The translations under genes were made by a program, and so were the position numbers. From Pseudomonas sp. RIT623 (GTDB taxonomy: Bacteria; Pseudomonadota; Gammaproteobacteria; Pseudomonadales; Pseudomonadaceae): a stretch of DNA of 54,081 nucleotides. Location: NCBI RefSeq assembly GCF_004519305.1, contig NZ_SOZA01000033.1, positions 1 through 54,081 of the forward strand, written 5' to 3'. Below the pieces are notes generated by a model. That model was not told the DNA's origin. It saw nothing but the letters and a program-made list of their open reading frames with translations, and searched no databases. Each line of letters begins with the position of its first letter. Position 1 is the stretch's first letter. This document shows positions 1 through 8,117 of the stretch, one piece after another.

Positions 1-1
1 A

Positions 2-59
2 AACTATCGCGCGCTTAGAAGCAATAGCAACAGCGAAGAGCGAAGAGCGAAGAGCGAAG
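2..59. repeat. End of a dispersed repeat plus 7-bp tandem repeat
   Basis: Bases 2-24 are identical over 23 bp to bases 29890-29912, the tail of the large dispersed repeat described at 29619. Four perfect copies of the 7-mer AGCGAAG follow at 32-59. At the second site the same tail is also followed by a tandem repeat, but of a different 11-bp unit. The rest of this copy probably lies outside the window, upstream of base 1. Confidence 0.7.
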
Positions 60-106
60 AAAAACCGGAGGGAGTTTAGCTTTAGAGCAAGTTTTATCTG
101 AACAAC

Positions 107-180
107 CACTCGCCGGCAAGCCGGCTCCTACAGGGGTAACGAATAATACGCAAACACTGTAGAAACCAGCTTGTCAAACC
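107..180. repeat. Inverted pair of REP palindromes
   Basis: A REP unit (CGCCGGCAAGCCGGCTCC, then TACAG) at 107-133 is followed about 25 bp later by a degenerate inverted copy (TGTAGAAACCAGCTTG) at 158-180. The same subtype occurs at 13021-13103 with the two units in the opposite order. It lies just downstream of fadH, a typical position for REP elements at the 3' ends of genes. Confidence 0.7.
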
Positions 181-195
181 AAGTCGGTCAGACCA

Positions 196-2232
196 TTACA
201 GCTCAGCAGCCAACCGCGACCCTTGGTTGATCGCCCGCTTGGCATCCAGCTCAGCGGCCACATCCGCGCCGCCAATCAGGTGCACCGACTGCCCGGCCAC
301 CACCAGGCCCTCATGCAGCTCGCGCAGTGGCTCCTGCCCCGCGCAGACGACGATGTTGTCCACCGCCAGCAACTGCGGCTCACCCTCGCCGATACGCACA
401 TGCAGGCCAGCATCGTCCACACCCAGGTACTCGACGCTGTTGAGCATCTGCACTTGCTTGTTCTTCAACCCCGTGCGGTGGATCCAGCCAGTCGTCTTGC
501 CCAGGCCATCACCCACCTTGCTCTTCTTGCGCTGCAGCAGGTACACCTGGCGCGCCGGCGCATGCGGCTCAGCCTTGATGCCAGCCACGCCGCCCCGGGC
601 CTCAAGATGGCTATCAATTCCCCACTCCTTCCAGAACGCCTCACGGTCCTGGCTGGTGGCCACGCCCTTGTGCACCAGGTACTCGGATACGTCGAAACCA
701 ATGCCCCCCGCACCGATCACCGCCACCCGCTCACCTACTGGCTTGCGCTCGAGCAACACGTCCAGGTAGCTGAGCACCTTGGCGTTGTCGATACCGGGAA
801 TCGCCGGCGTGCGTGGGGCGATGCCAGTGGCCAGGATGACCTCATCAAACTTGCCGGCCACCAGTGCGGCTACGTCGACACGGGTATTCAGGCGCAGTTC
901 GACCCCCGTGGACTTCACCTTGTTACGGAAGTAACGCAGGGTCTCGTAGAACTCCTCCTTGCCCGGCACGCGCTTGGCCACATTGAACTGTCCACCGATC
1001 TCGCCAGCGGCGTCGAACAACGTCACCTCATGCCCACGCTCGGCGGCCACGGTGGCCGCCGCCAGGCCTGCGGGGCCGGCGCCAACCACGGCAATGCGCT
1101 TGACGTTCCGCACCGGCAGGTAATTGAGCTCGGTCTCATGGCACGCGCGCGGATTGACCAGGCAACTGGTCAGCTTGCCACCGAAGGTGTGGTCCAGGCA
1201 GGCCTGGTTGCAGCCGATACAGGTATTGATCTCGTCGCCACGCCCCGCAGCAGCCTTGTTGACGAAGTCCGGGTCGGCGAGGAATGGCCGGGCCATGGAG
1301 ACCATGTCGGCATCACCCTCGGCCAGCACCGCTTCGGCCACCTCCGGGGTGTTGATGCGGTTGGTGGTGATCAGCGGAATCTGCACGGCGCCGCGCAGCT
1401 TGGCGGTGACCTTGCTGAACGCCGCGCGCGGCACCTTGGTGGCGATGGTCGGGATACGCGCCTCGTGCCAGCCAATACCGGTGTTGATCAACGTCGCCCC
1501 AGCCTGTTCGATGGCCTTGGCCAACAGCACGATCTCGTCCCAGGTGCTGCCACCCTCGACCAAGTCAAGCATCGACAGGCGGAAGATAATGATGAACTCG
1601 CGGCCCACCGCCTCGCGTACCCGGCGCACGATCTCCACCGCCAGGCGCATGCGGTTCTCGTAGCTGCCGCCCCAGCGGTCGGTGCGCTGGTTGGTGTGGG
1701 CGGCCAGGAACTGGTTGATGAAGTAGCCTTCGGACCCCATGATCTCGACACCGTCGTAGCCAGCACGCTGGGCCAGGCTGGCGCAGGTGACGAAGTCGCG
1801 GATCTGCTTCTCGATGCCTTCTTCGTCCAGTTCCTTGGGCTTGAACGGGTTGATCGGCGCCTGGATGGCACTCGGCGCCACCTGCCGGGGGCTGTACGCG
1901 TAGCGCCCGGCATGGAGGATCTGCAGGCAGATCTTGCCGCCGGCTGCATGCACCGCCTCGGTGACGATGCGGTGCTTGTCGGCTTCCTCCTCGGTGCTCA
2001 ACTTCGCAGCGCCCGAATACACCCCGCCCTCGTCGTTCGGCGCGATGCCGCCGGTGACCATCAGGCCGACACCCCCCCGGGCGCGCTCGGCGAAGTACGC
2101 CGCCATGCGTTCGAAGCCGCCGGGACGCTCCTCCAGCCCGGTGTGCATCGAGCCCATCAGGGTGCGGTTGCGCAAGGTGGTGAAACCCAGGTCGAGAGGG
2201 GCCAGCAGGTGCGGGTATGGGGCATTTGCCAT
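196..2232 (-). CDS. fadH: NADPH-dependent 2,4-dienoyl-CoA reductase FadH
   Basis: This flavoenzyme reduces 2,4-dienoyl-CoA formed during beta-oxidation of unsaturated fatty acids with even-position double bonds. The 678-residue length is that of the family. Residues 1 to about 335 form an old-yellow-enzyme TIM barrel. A cluster of four Cys, beginning CIGCNQAC near residue 337, binds a 4Fe-4S centre. A GAGPAGLAAA dinucleotide fold near 382 and a second, GAGGIGFDVSEYL, bind FAD and NADPH. The ATG at 2232 has GGAG seven bases upstream. The gene stands alone and is transcribed away from the pip locus. The family also contains trimethylamine dehydrogenase-like enzymes, but the overall sequence reads as FadH. 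Confidence 0.95.
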   Translation of the reverse strand: MANAPYPHLLAPLDLGFTTLRNRTLMGSMHTGLEERPGGFERMAAYFAERARGGVGLMVTGGIAPNDEGGVYSGAAKLSTEEEADKHRIVTEAVHAAGGKICLQILHAGRYAYSPRQVAPSAIQAPINPFKPKELDEEGIEKQIRDFVTCASLAQRAGYDGVEIMGSEGYFINQFLAAHTNQRTDRWGGSYENRMRLAVEIVRRVREAVGREFIIIFRLSMLDLVEGGSTWDEIVLLAKAIEQAGATLINTGIGWHEARIPTIATKVPRAAFSKVTAKLRGAVQIPLITTNRINTPEVAEAVLAEGDADMVSMARPFLADPDFVNKAAAGRGDEINTCIGCNQACLDHTFGGKLTSCLVNPRACHETELNYLPVRNVKRIAVVGAGPAGLAAATVAAERGHEVTLFDAAGEIGGQFNVAKRVPGKEEFYETLRYFRNKVKSTGVELRLNTRVDVAALVAGKFDEVILATGIAPRTPAIPGIDNAKVLSYLDVLLERKPVGERVAVIGAGGIGFDVSEYLVHKGVATSQDREAFWKEWGIDSHLEARGGVAGIKAEPHAPARQVYLLQRKKSKVGDGLGKTTGWIHRTGLKNKQVQMLNSVEYLGVDDAGLHVRIGEGEPQLLAVDNIVVCAGQEPLRELHEGLVVAGQSVHLIGGADVAAELDAKRAINQGSRLAAEL

Positions 2233-2507
2233 GGAGGGGCTCCACAGGTGGCGTGATCACGGAATGCGGGCGCCTCTTCCTGTGCGGCGGGGCCCGTCGT
2301 TTGTCTGAAGCTGACATTAAACAGGCGTTTGAACACGCTCAATGATCGAAAGTTACAAGTTGATGATCATTATGAACAGACTCACCAGGGGCGCGCGTGG
2401 CCTGCTTCGCCAGCAACCGCGACCCAACCTGTGCCAGAAAAAATTCAGGCCTGCCGGATAGGAACCGAGCAGGCCTGCAAGAGGGAAATCATTGAACGCC
2501 GCGAACG

Positions 2508-3407
2508 TCAGAGATTCTCGTCGAGGAACTTGACCACCGTGCCCATGCACGCCACCCGCTCCTCCACATGGGGCATGTGGCTGGAATTCTCGAACAGTGC
2601 CCAGCGGATGCCCGGGATCAGATCCAGGTACGGCTTGACCACCAGCGGCGTGGCTTCGTCGTAACGACCAGAGATCAGTAGGCTCGGCACGTTGATCTGC
2701 GGCAGACGATCGACGATGGTCCAGTCCTTGGTACTGCCGATGATATGAAACTCGTTGGGCCCGGTCATGGCGTGGTACACGGTCGGGTCTGCCTCCACCT
2801 GGGCGAAGGTCCGCGCCACTTCGTCGGGCCAGGGCTGCAGCCGGCACACATGGCGGTCGTAGAACACCCGGGTGGCGGCGATGTAGTCCGCCGCGGTGTA
2901 GTCCGCGACCGCCTCGTGGCGCAGCAAGGTGTCCTGGACGTCCTTGGGCAGCGCCTCGCGCAGGCGGTTGGCCTCCTGGACCCAGGTGCGCATGTCGGCC
3001 GGTGAGTTGGCGATCACCAGGCAACGCAGCCCCTGCGGCCGCCGTACCGCGTGCTCGCTGGCCAGCATGCCGCCCCAGGACTGACCCAGCAGCGCATAGC
3101 GCTCTGCGATGCCCAGGTGCTCGAGCAGGTTGTCGAGCTCTTCCAGGAACAGCTTCACGGTCCAGAACGTGGCCGGCTTGCGCGGCAAGTGGGTCGAGCG
3201 GCCATTGCCCAGTTGGTCGTAGTGGATGACCGGATAGCCACCCGCCGCGACGTCCTTGTAGGCGTCGACATAATCGTAGGTGCAGCCCGGACCGCCGTGC
3301 AGGATGACCAGAGGGGTGCGACCACAGGCCAGGTCGCCGGTGACGCGGTACCAAGTCTGGTACTCGCCGAACGGGGCGAACCCTTCATGCGATTTGATGA
3401 GTTCCAT
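2508..3407 (-). CDS. Proline iminopeptidase/amino-acid amidase-type alpha/beta hydrolase (first copy)
   Basis: This is a cytoplasmic serine hydrolase of the S33 type (proline-specific peptidase, Pro_imino_pep_2 group), expected to cleave N-terminal residues or amides from small peptides. HGGPG at residues 37-41 forms the oxyanion region. GQSWGG carries the nucleophile Ser110, and Asp250 (GRYDE) and His277 (SSHMP) complete the triad. I start at ATG 3407 because GGAG lies nine bases upstream; earlier in-frame ATGs at 3440, 3431 and 3422 lie at or before the start site inferred from the lux-box at 3466-3485. It follows the luxR gene on the same strand and is a divergent paralogue of the gene at 4436. 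The substrate is unknown; peptides or plant amides are suggested by context. Confidence 0.85.
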   Translation of the reverse strand: MELIKSHEGFAPFGEYQTWYRVTGDLACGRTPLVILHGGPGCTYDYVDAYKDVAAGGYPVIHYDQLGNGRSTHLPRKPATFWTVKLFLEELDNLLEHLGIAERYALLGQSWGGMLASEHAVRRPQGLRCLVIANSPADMRTWVQEANRLREALPKDVQDTLLRHEAVADYTAADYIAATRVFYDRHVCRLQPWPDEVARTFAQVEADPTVYHAMTGPNEFHIIGSTKDWTIVDRLPQINVPSLLISGRYDEATPLVVKPYLDLIPGIRWALFENSSHMPHVEERVACMGTVVKFLDENL

Positions 3408-3438
3408 TTCATCGGGCTCCATACGAATCATGGCGCCC

Positions 3439-3444
3439 ACCTTA
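3439..3444 (-). promoter_or_regulatory. Likely -10 element of the first hydrolase gene
   Basis: TAAGGT on the minus strand lies where a -10 is expected if the lux-box at 3466-3485 is centred at about -42.5. The surrounding GCGCTAAGGT recurs as GCGCTAGGT upstream of the second hydrolase at 4393-4401. The gap from the box to this motif is 17 nt here and 20 nt there. Confidence 0.45.
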
Positions 3445-3465
3445 GCGCTCGACGCGGCGACGCAT

Positions 3466-3485
3466 AACTAGAGAGTTCTCTAGGT
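3466..3485. promoter_or_regulatory. lux-box-like operator upstream of the first hydrolase
   Basis: AACTAGAGAGTTCTCTAGGT is a near-perfect dyad: 7-bp arms CTAGAGA and TCTCTAG separated by GT. It has the CT-N12-AG layout of LuxR-family binding sites. Read on the minus strand it matches the element at 4353-4372 at 14 of 20 positions. Its centre is 68 bp from the chosen start of the hydrolase gene. The LuxR protein encoded at 3501-4262 is the obvious candidate to bind it. Confidence 0.75.
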
Positions 3486-3500
3486 TTTCGGTTGCGCCGA

Positions 3501-4262
3501 TCAACGGTCGAGCAAGCGATAGTGCACCGCTCGGGCCACCGCCTGGACGCGGTTCTTCGCCCCCAGCTTGTGCATCGCCGAGGTCAGGTGCAGCGACACC
3601 GTGGCCAGCGAGCGGCAGAGCTTTTCGGCGATTTCCCCGGCAGTCAGGCCCTCGGCGGCCCAGCGCAGGCACTCGACCTCGCGCCGGGTCAGGCGGATGA
3701 CGCGGCTGGCGGCCTCCTTGTCGAGCAAGGGGTAGGCGGCCTCCTGCAGGGCATGGGCGATCAAGCTGAAATCGGCGAGGCTGTGCCGGGCCGCCTCCAG
3801 GTCCGCCGGACTGGCCTGGGGGCGCAGCCCGGTGAGGGTCGCCAGGCCGCCGCGGGGCAAGTGGATCGGCACGGTCACGCCACAGGCCAGGTGCGCATCG
3901 AGCAGGTAGCCGACCACCGGGGCATGGCGCTGGTCGATCATGCGCTGCAGGACGGTCTCGCCCTTGGGCAGGTACGACCAGCTGAACGGCGCGACCGAGG
4001 AAACGGCCAACTGCTGCACCGGGTCGATCTGGTAGAAGCCCTCGGTGCACCACAGGTCCTGCCAGTCCTTCGGGGTCTGCCGCAAACGCACCACGCTGGG
4101 TGTGATCAGCTCGCCGACGTGATCCAGCGGCACCGGGCTGTAGTCGTACACCAGGGCATCGAAGCCCAGTTGCGCCGCGGCGGCGGCGACGCTGTCCATC
4201 TGTTCGTCCAGGCTGCTGTCCGAGGCCAGACGGGTATTGAGGTCAGCCAGCTTGGCCTGCAT
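3501..4262 (-). CDS. LuxR-family solo regulator, PipR/OryR/PsoR-like
   Basis: The protein (253 aa) has an autoinducer-binding domain (about residues 10-165) and a C-terminal LuxR helix-turn-helix (about 190-245, LTRREVECLRWAAEGLT). No luxI-type synthase is in the window. Ligand-pocket positions can be placed on TraR by adding ten: W67 (TraR W57), W71 (TraR Y61), D80 (D70) and W95 (W85). The Tyr-to-Trp change at the second position is typical of solos of plant-associated bacteria that sense plant compounds rather than acyl-homoserine lactones. Trp at the first position is retained, whereas the described subfamily usually has Met there. Start ATG 4262 has GGGAG eight bases upstream. Flanking hydrolase and peptide-transporter genes match the published PipR context, so a PipR-type role is likely. 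Confidence 0.85.
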   Translation of the reverse strand: MQAKLADLNTRLASDSSLDEQMDSVAAAAAQLGFDALVYDYSPVPLDHVGELITPSVVRLRQTPKDWQDLWCTEGFYQIDPVQQLAVSSVAPFSWSYLPKGETVLQRMIDQRHAPVVGYLLDAHLACGVTVPIHLPRGGLATLTGLRPQASPADLEAARHSLADFSLIAHALQEAAYPLLDKEAASRVIRLTRREVECLRWAAEGLTAGEIAEKLCRSLATVSLHLTSAMHKLGAKNRVQAVARAVHYRLLDR

Positions 4263-4352
4263 TCCTTGCACTCCCTGTGTATACCCTTTGGATTTCCATC
4301 TTGAAATCCGCCACGTAGAATGCCACGGCTCGGCGTGGGACTGCCAGACAAA

Positions 4353-4372
4353 ACCTATAGGAACCACTAGCT
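4353..4372. promoter_or_regulatory. lux-box-like operator upstream of the second hydrolase/ABC operon
   Basis: ACCTATAGGAACCACTAGCT has CT-N12-AG spacing, and six of its ten dyad pairs are complementary. It matches the minus-strand reading of the 3466-3485 element at 14 of 20 positions. It lies 64 bp before the ATG at 4436, and GCGCTAGGT, a possible -10 region, follows 20 nt downstream. It also lies 90 bp upstream of the divergent luxR gene and could affect that gene too. Confidence 0.65.
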
Positions 4373-4435
4373 TGTAGGCAGAGCATTCTCCTGCGCTAGG
4401 TATAGCTGTAAACCATTGCCAACAGGAGAGTAGCG

Positions 4436-5326
4436 ATGTGGCGTGAGATGCAACCTGACCAGCAGTTCAACGTATCGGTCGATGGCCACAATCTCGTGGT
4501 GTACAGCTTTGGCGCGGGGGACGAGGTTCTGCTGTGCCTCAACGGCGGGCCGGGGCTACCCTGCGATTACCTGCGCGACGCCCATGCCTGGCTCAAGGAC
4601 CAGGGCATCCGCGTAGTCGCCTTCGACCAGTTGGGCACTGGCGCTTCCGACCGCCCCGACGACGAGCGCCTGTGGGACATCACCCGCTACGTGGCCGAAG
4701 TCGAGCAGGTGCGCCAGGCCCTGGACCTGGGGCGGGTGCACATGCTGGGGCATTCCTGGGGCGGCTGGCTGGCCATCGAGTACGCCATCCATCATCCGCA
4801 GGCGTTGAAAAGCCTGATATTGGAAAACACCGTCGGCGACATCCCGCACCTGATCACCGAACTGGAACGCCTGCGCGGCGCGCTGGGCAGCGAAACCGTG
4901 GCGATGATGCAGCGCCACGAGGCCCTGGGCACCCTCGATCACCCGCAGTACCAGGCGGCCATTACCCTGCTCAACTACCGCCACGTGTGCCGGCTGGACG
5001 AATGGCCGGCGCCGGTCAAGCGCTCGCTGGACGACTGGAACATGGCGCCCTACACCGCCATGCAAGGCCCCAACGAGTTCCTCTACATCGGCAACCTCAA
5101 GGACTGGAACCGCCTCGAACAGATGCGCGCGTTCAACATGCCAGTGCTGATCACCACCGGCCAGCACGATGAGCTGACCCCGGCTTGCGCCATGCGCATG
5201 AAACGAGCGCTGCACGACCGGGCCGAACTGCACGTGTTCCCCAACAGCAGCCACATGCCCTTCTACGAGGAACCCCAGGCCTACTTCCCGGTGTTGCTGG
5301 ATTTCCTGCAACGCAACCGGGGTTGA
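4436..5326 (+). CDS. Proline iminopeptidase/amino-acid amidase-type alpha/beta hydrolase (second copy)
   Basis: This 296-residue S33-type hydrolase has NGGPG at residues 36-40, nucleophile Ser107 in GHSWGG, Asp245 (GQHDE) and His273 (NSSHMP). It shares blocks such as RHVCRL, GPNEF and SSHMP with the copy at 2508-3407, but overall it is clearly diverged. The ribosome site AGGAGAG is at 4424-4430. It heads an operon: the permease gene begins 3 nt after its stop. This arrangement of hydrolase plus peptide importer beside a LuxR solo is the known pip pattern and suggests uptake of a small peptide or amide followed by cytoplasmic cleavage. The exact substrate cannot be told from sequence. Confidence 0.85.
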   Translation: MWREMQPDQQFNVSVDGHNLVVYSFGAGDEVLLCLNGGPGLPCDYLRDAHAWLKDQGIRVVAFDQLGTGASDRPDDERLWDITRYVAEVEQVRQALDLGRVHMLGHSWGGWLAIEYAIHHPQALKSLILENTVGDIPHLITELERLRGALGSETVAMMQRHEALGTLDHPQYQAAITLLNYRHVCRLDEWPAPVKRSLDDWNMAPYTAMQGPNEFLYIGNLKDWNRLEQMRAFNMPVLITTGQHDELTPACAMRMKRALHDRAELHVFPNSSHMPFYEEPQAYFPVLLDFLQRNRG

Positions 5327-5329
5327 GCG

Positions 5330-6277
5330 ATGAACCTGGCACGCTATCGCTTCGTCCTGATCCGCCCATTGCAACTGCTGCCGGTGCTGTTCGGCATCAG
5401 CCTGATCACCTTCGTGCTGGTCCGCTCGATCCCGGGCGATCCGGCACGGGTGCTGCTTGGCGCGCGTAGCACGCCGGACGCGATCCTCAAGATCCGCGCC
5501 CAGTTCGGCCTGGACGAGCCGCTGTGGCTGCAATACCTGTACTTCCTGAAAAACCTGCTCAACGGCGACCTCGGCAAGTCGCTGCTGTACAAGATCGACG
5601 CCCTGCCCTTGATCGCCAGCCGCATCGAACCAACCCTGATGCTGGTGCTGGGCAGCGTGCTGCTGGCGCTGCTCATCGCCGTGCCGCTGGCGGTGCTCGC
5701 CGCCCGCCACAAGGGCGGTTGGGCCGACCACCTGATCCGCCTGTTCACCACCGCCGGCCTGGGCCTACCGGCGTTCTGGCTGGGCCTGATGCTGATTTTG
5801 CTGTTCAGCGTGCACTGGGGCCTGTTCCCGGTGTCCGGCTATGGCCGCACCTGGCCCGACAAGCTGCACCACCTGGTGCTGCCGTGCCTGACCATCGCCC
5901 TGGCGCTGTCGGCGGTGCTGGTGCGCAACCTGCGCGCCAGCATCCTCCTCGAGCTGCAGGCCGACCACGTCACCGCCGCTCGCGCCCGCGGCCTGGGCGA
6001 AGGGGCGCTGCTACGCCGCCACGTGCTGCCCAACGCCATGGTACCGACCATCAACCTGCTGGCGGTCAACATCGGCTGGTTGATCAGCGGCAGCGTGGTG
6101 ATCGAAAGCCTGTTTTCCCTGCCCGGCATCGGCCAGCTGCTGGTCCGCGGGATCTTCACCCGCGACTACATGGTGGTCCAGGGCGTGGCCATGGTGCTGG
6201 CCTGCGCCACGGTGGCGGTGAACTTCATCGCCGATGTGGCGACCGCCACCCTCGATCCGCGAGTGAACATCCGATGA
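5330..6277 (+). CDS. Peptide ABC transporter permease (DppB/OppB type)
   Basis: An inner-membrane permease of 315 aa with about six hydrophobic segments. The N-terminal GISLITFVLVRSIPGDP block is the signature of DppB/OppB proteins. The coupling-helix region ARARGLGEGALLRRHVLPN, near residue 215, is the EAA-type loop that contacts the ATPases. The ORF begins 3 nt after the hydrolase stop and overlaps the next gene by 4 nt (ATGA), so translation is probably coupled. Together with the next four genes it forms one complete importer. It is probably specific for di- or oligopeptides or peptide-like plant compounds. Confidence 0.9.
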   Translation: MNLARYRFVLIRPLQLLPVLFGISLITFVLVRSIPGDPARVLLGARSTPDAILKIRAQFGLDEPLWLQYLYFLKNLLNGDLGKSLLYKIDALPLIASRIEPTLMLVLGSVLLALLIAVPLAVLAARHKGGWADHLIRLFTTAGLGLPAFWLGLMLILLFSVHWGLFPVSGYGRTWPDKLHHLVLPCLTIALALSAVLVRNLRASILLELQADHVTAARARGLGEGALLRRHVLPNAMVPTINLLAVNIGWLISGSVVIESLFSLPGIGQLLVRGIFTRDYMVVQGVAMVLACATVAVNFIADVATATLDPRVNIR

Positions 6278-7134
6278 GCCTCAACCCTCCCCTGGCGCTG
6301 GACCGGCCCTGGCGCCTGCGCATCCCCCTGGGCCAGGGCCACCTGACCCTGTATGGCGGCCTCATCATCGTCCTCGGCTGGTGCCTGCTGGCCTTGTGCG
6401 CGCCCTGGGTGGCGCCGTTCGACCCGCTGCTGCAGAACGCCGAGCTGCGCCTGGCCGCCCCCAGCCTGGCACACCCCTTCGGCACCGACAATTTTGGCCG
6501 CGACATACTCTCGCGGGTGATCTGGGGCGCACGCATCGACCTGCAAATGGCCCTGGTCGGGGTAATCTTCCCGTTCCTGCTCGGCACCACCCTCGGCGCA
6601 CTGGCCGGCTACCTCGGCGGCTGGCTGGACAACGCCTGCATGCGCCTGGTGGATATCGTCCTGGCGTTCCCGTTCCTGGTGCTGATGCTGGCGATCATGG
6701 CCATCCTCGGCCCCGGCCTGGGTAGTTTCTATATCGCCATGGCCCTGGTCGGCTGGGTGTCCTACGCGCGCTTGATCCGCTCGCAGATCCTGGTGCTCAA
6801 GCACAGCGACTTCGCCCTGGCGGCCCGCAGCCTGGGGTTTGGCCACCGGCGCATCCTGTTCGGCCACCTGCTGCCCAATGCCCTGTTCGGCTCGGTGGTG
6901 TTCTGCATGTCGGACGCCGTGCTGGTCCTGCTCAACGGCGCCGCCGTCAGCTACCTGGGCCTGGGCGTGCAACCGCCGACCCCGGAATGGGGCACCATGG
7001 TCGCCGAGGGGCAGAGCTTCATCACCAGCGCCTGGTGGATCTGCACCTTCCCAGGCCTGGCCGTGGTGACCCTGGCCATGGGCTTTAGCCTGCTCGCCGA
7101 TGGCGTCGCCGACCGCCTGGGAGACCGCTCATGA
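6274..7134 (+). CDS. Peptide ABC transporter permease (DppC/OppC type)
   Basis: The second permease of the importer, 286 aa. An N-terminal membrane segment (YGGLIIVLGWCLLALCAPWV) is followed by a soluble stretch containing HPFGTDNFGRDILSRVIWGA, the hallmark of DppC/OppC proteins. Several more membrane helices follow, with the coupling loop AARSLGFGHRRILFGHLLPN near residue 185. ATG 6274 overlaps the upstream stop, and the C-terminus overlaps the next start by 4 nt. It would pair with the DppB-like subunit to form the channel. Confidence 0.9.
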   Translation: MSLNPPLALDRPWRLRIPLGQGHLTLYGGLIIVLGWCLLALCAPWVAPFDPLLQNAELRLAAPSLAHPFGTDNFGRDILSRVIWGARIDLQMALVGVIFPFLLGTTLGALAGYLGGWLDNACMRLVDIVLAFPFLVLMLAIMAILGPGLGSFYIAMALVGWVSYARLIRSQILVLKHSDFALAARSLGFGHRRILFGHLLPNALFGSVVFCMSDAVLVLLNGAAVSYLGLGVQPPTPEWGTMVAEGQSFITSAWWICTFPGLAVVTLAMGFSLLADGVADRLGDRS

Positions 7135-8117
7135 GCACCGCACTGCTGCAGGTGCGCGGGTTGAGCGTGATAGCCCGGGCCGCCCATGGCGATATCACCC
7201 TGGTCGATCGGCTGTCGTTCGACCTGGGCCCAGGCGAAATCCTCGGCCTGGTCGGCGAAAGCGGCTCGGGCAAGACCCTGGCCTGCCGGGCGCTGATGCG
7301 CCTGCTGCCGTCTGCCAACCTGCGCGCCGAAGGCGAGGCTGTGCGCCTGGCGGGGCAGGACCTGCTGAGCCTGGACGAAGCCGGCATGCGCCGTATGCGC
7401 GGACACGGCCTGGGGATGATCTTCCAGAACCCCAGCAGCCACCTGGACCCGCTGATGCGCATCGGCGCGCAGATCGCCGAGGGCGTGCGCCTGCACCAGG
7501 GCGCCTCGCGCCGCGAGGCCCGGGCAGAGGCCATCGAAATCCTGCGCCAGGTAGGCATCCCCGATCCGCAAACCCGGGTCGACAACTACCCCCACGAGTT
7601 CTCCGGCGGCATGCGCCAGCGGGCGATGATCGCCGTGGCGCTGGGCTGCAACCCGCAGGTGCTGATCGCCGACGAGCCGACCACGGCCCTGGACGTCACC
7701 GTGCAGGCGCAGATTCTGCGCCTGCTGTTGGATCTGCGCGACCGCCGGGGGCTGTCGATGGTCCTCATCAGCCACGACCTGGGCGTGGTCGCGCAAACCT
7801 GCGACAGCGTCGCCGTGATGTATGCCGGGCGCCTCTGCGAACACGCCAGCAAGCATGCGCTGCTGGCGCAGCCGCGCCATCCCTACAGTGCCGGGCTGCT
7901 GGCCTGTCACCCAGCCGCCCAGGGGCAGGCACGACGAATGAACAGCATTGCCGGGCAACCGCCCCTGCTCGACGCCCCGCCTCCTGGCTGTCGCTTCGAG
8001 CCGCGCTGCAACCAGGCCAAGCCGGTCTGTCGCGAACAACCACCGGCCCTGCGCGACATCGGCGCAGGCCAGCGCCTGGCCTGTCATCTGCCATTGCTCG
8101 GCGGAGGTTCGGCATGA
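7131..8117 (+). CDS. Peptide ABC transporter ATP-binding protein (DppD type)
   Basis: A 328-aa ATPase with Walker A GESGSGKT near residue 42, Q-loop FQNPSSHLDP, signature FSGGMRQRAMIA, and Walker B IADEPTTALDVTVQ followed by the H-loop SHDLGVV. The C-terminal CRFEPRCNQAKPVC stretch is the extension with conserved Cys found in oligopeptide-transporter ATPases. The gene overlaps both neighbours by 4 nt. It acts as one half of a heterodimer with the next gene product. Confidence 0.92.
   Translation: MSTALLQVRGLSVIARAAHGDITLVDRLSFDLGPGEILGLVGESGSGKTLACRALMRLLPSANLRAEGEAVRLAGQDLLSLDEAGMRRMRGHGLGMIFQNPSSHLDPLMRIGAQIAEGVRLHQGASRREARAEAIEILRQVGIPDPQTRVDNYPHEFSGGMRQRAMIAVALGCNPQVLIADEPTTALDVTVQAQILRLLLDLRDRRGLSMVLISHDLGVVAQTCDSVAVMYAGRLCEHASKHALLAQPRHPYSAGLLACHPAAQGQARRMNSIAGQPPLLDAPPPGCRFEPRCNQAKPVCREQPPALRDIGAGQRLACHLPLLGGGSA

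Noticed and set aside
223..2256. Long open frame (677 codons) on the strand opposite fadH
   Set aside because: It is the mirror of a clear fadH gene in GC-rich DNA, with no recognisable domain and no ribosome site. Such antisense frames are common here.
4556..5731. 391-codon open frame opposite the second hydrolase and permease
   Set aside because: Shadow of two real genes; no domain, no start signal.
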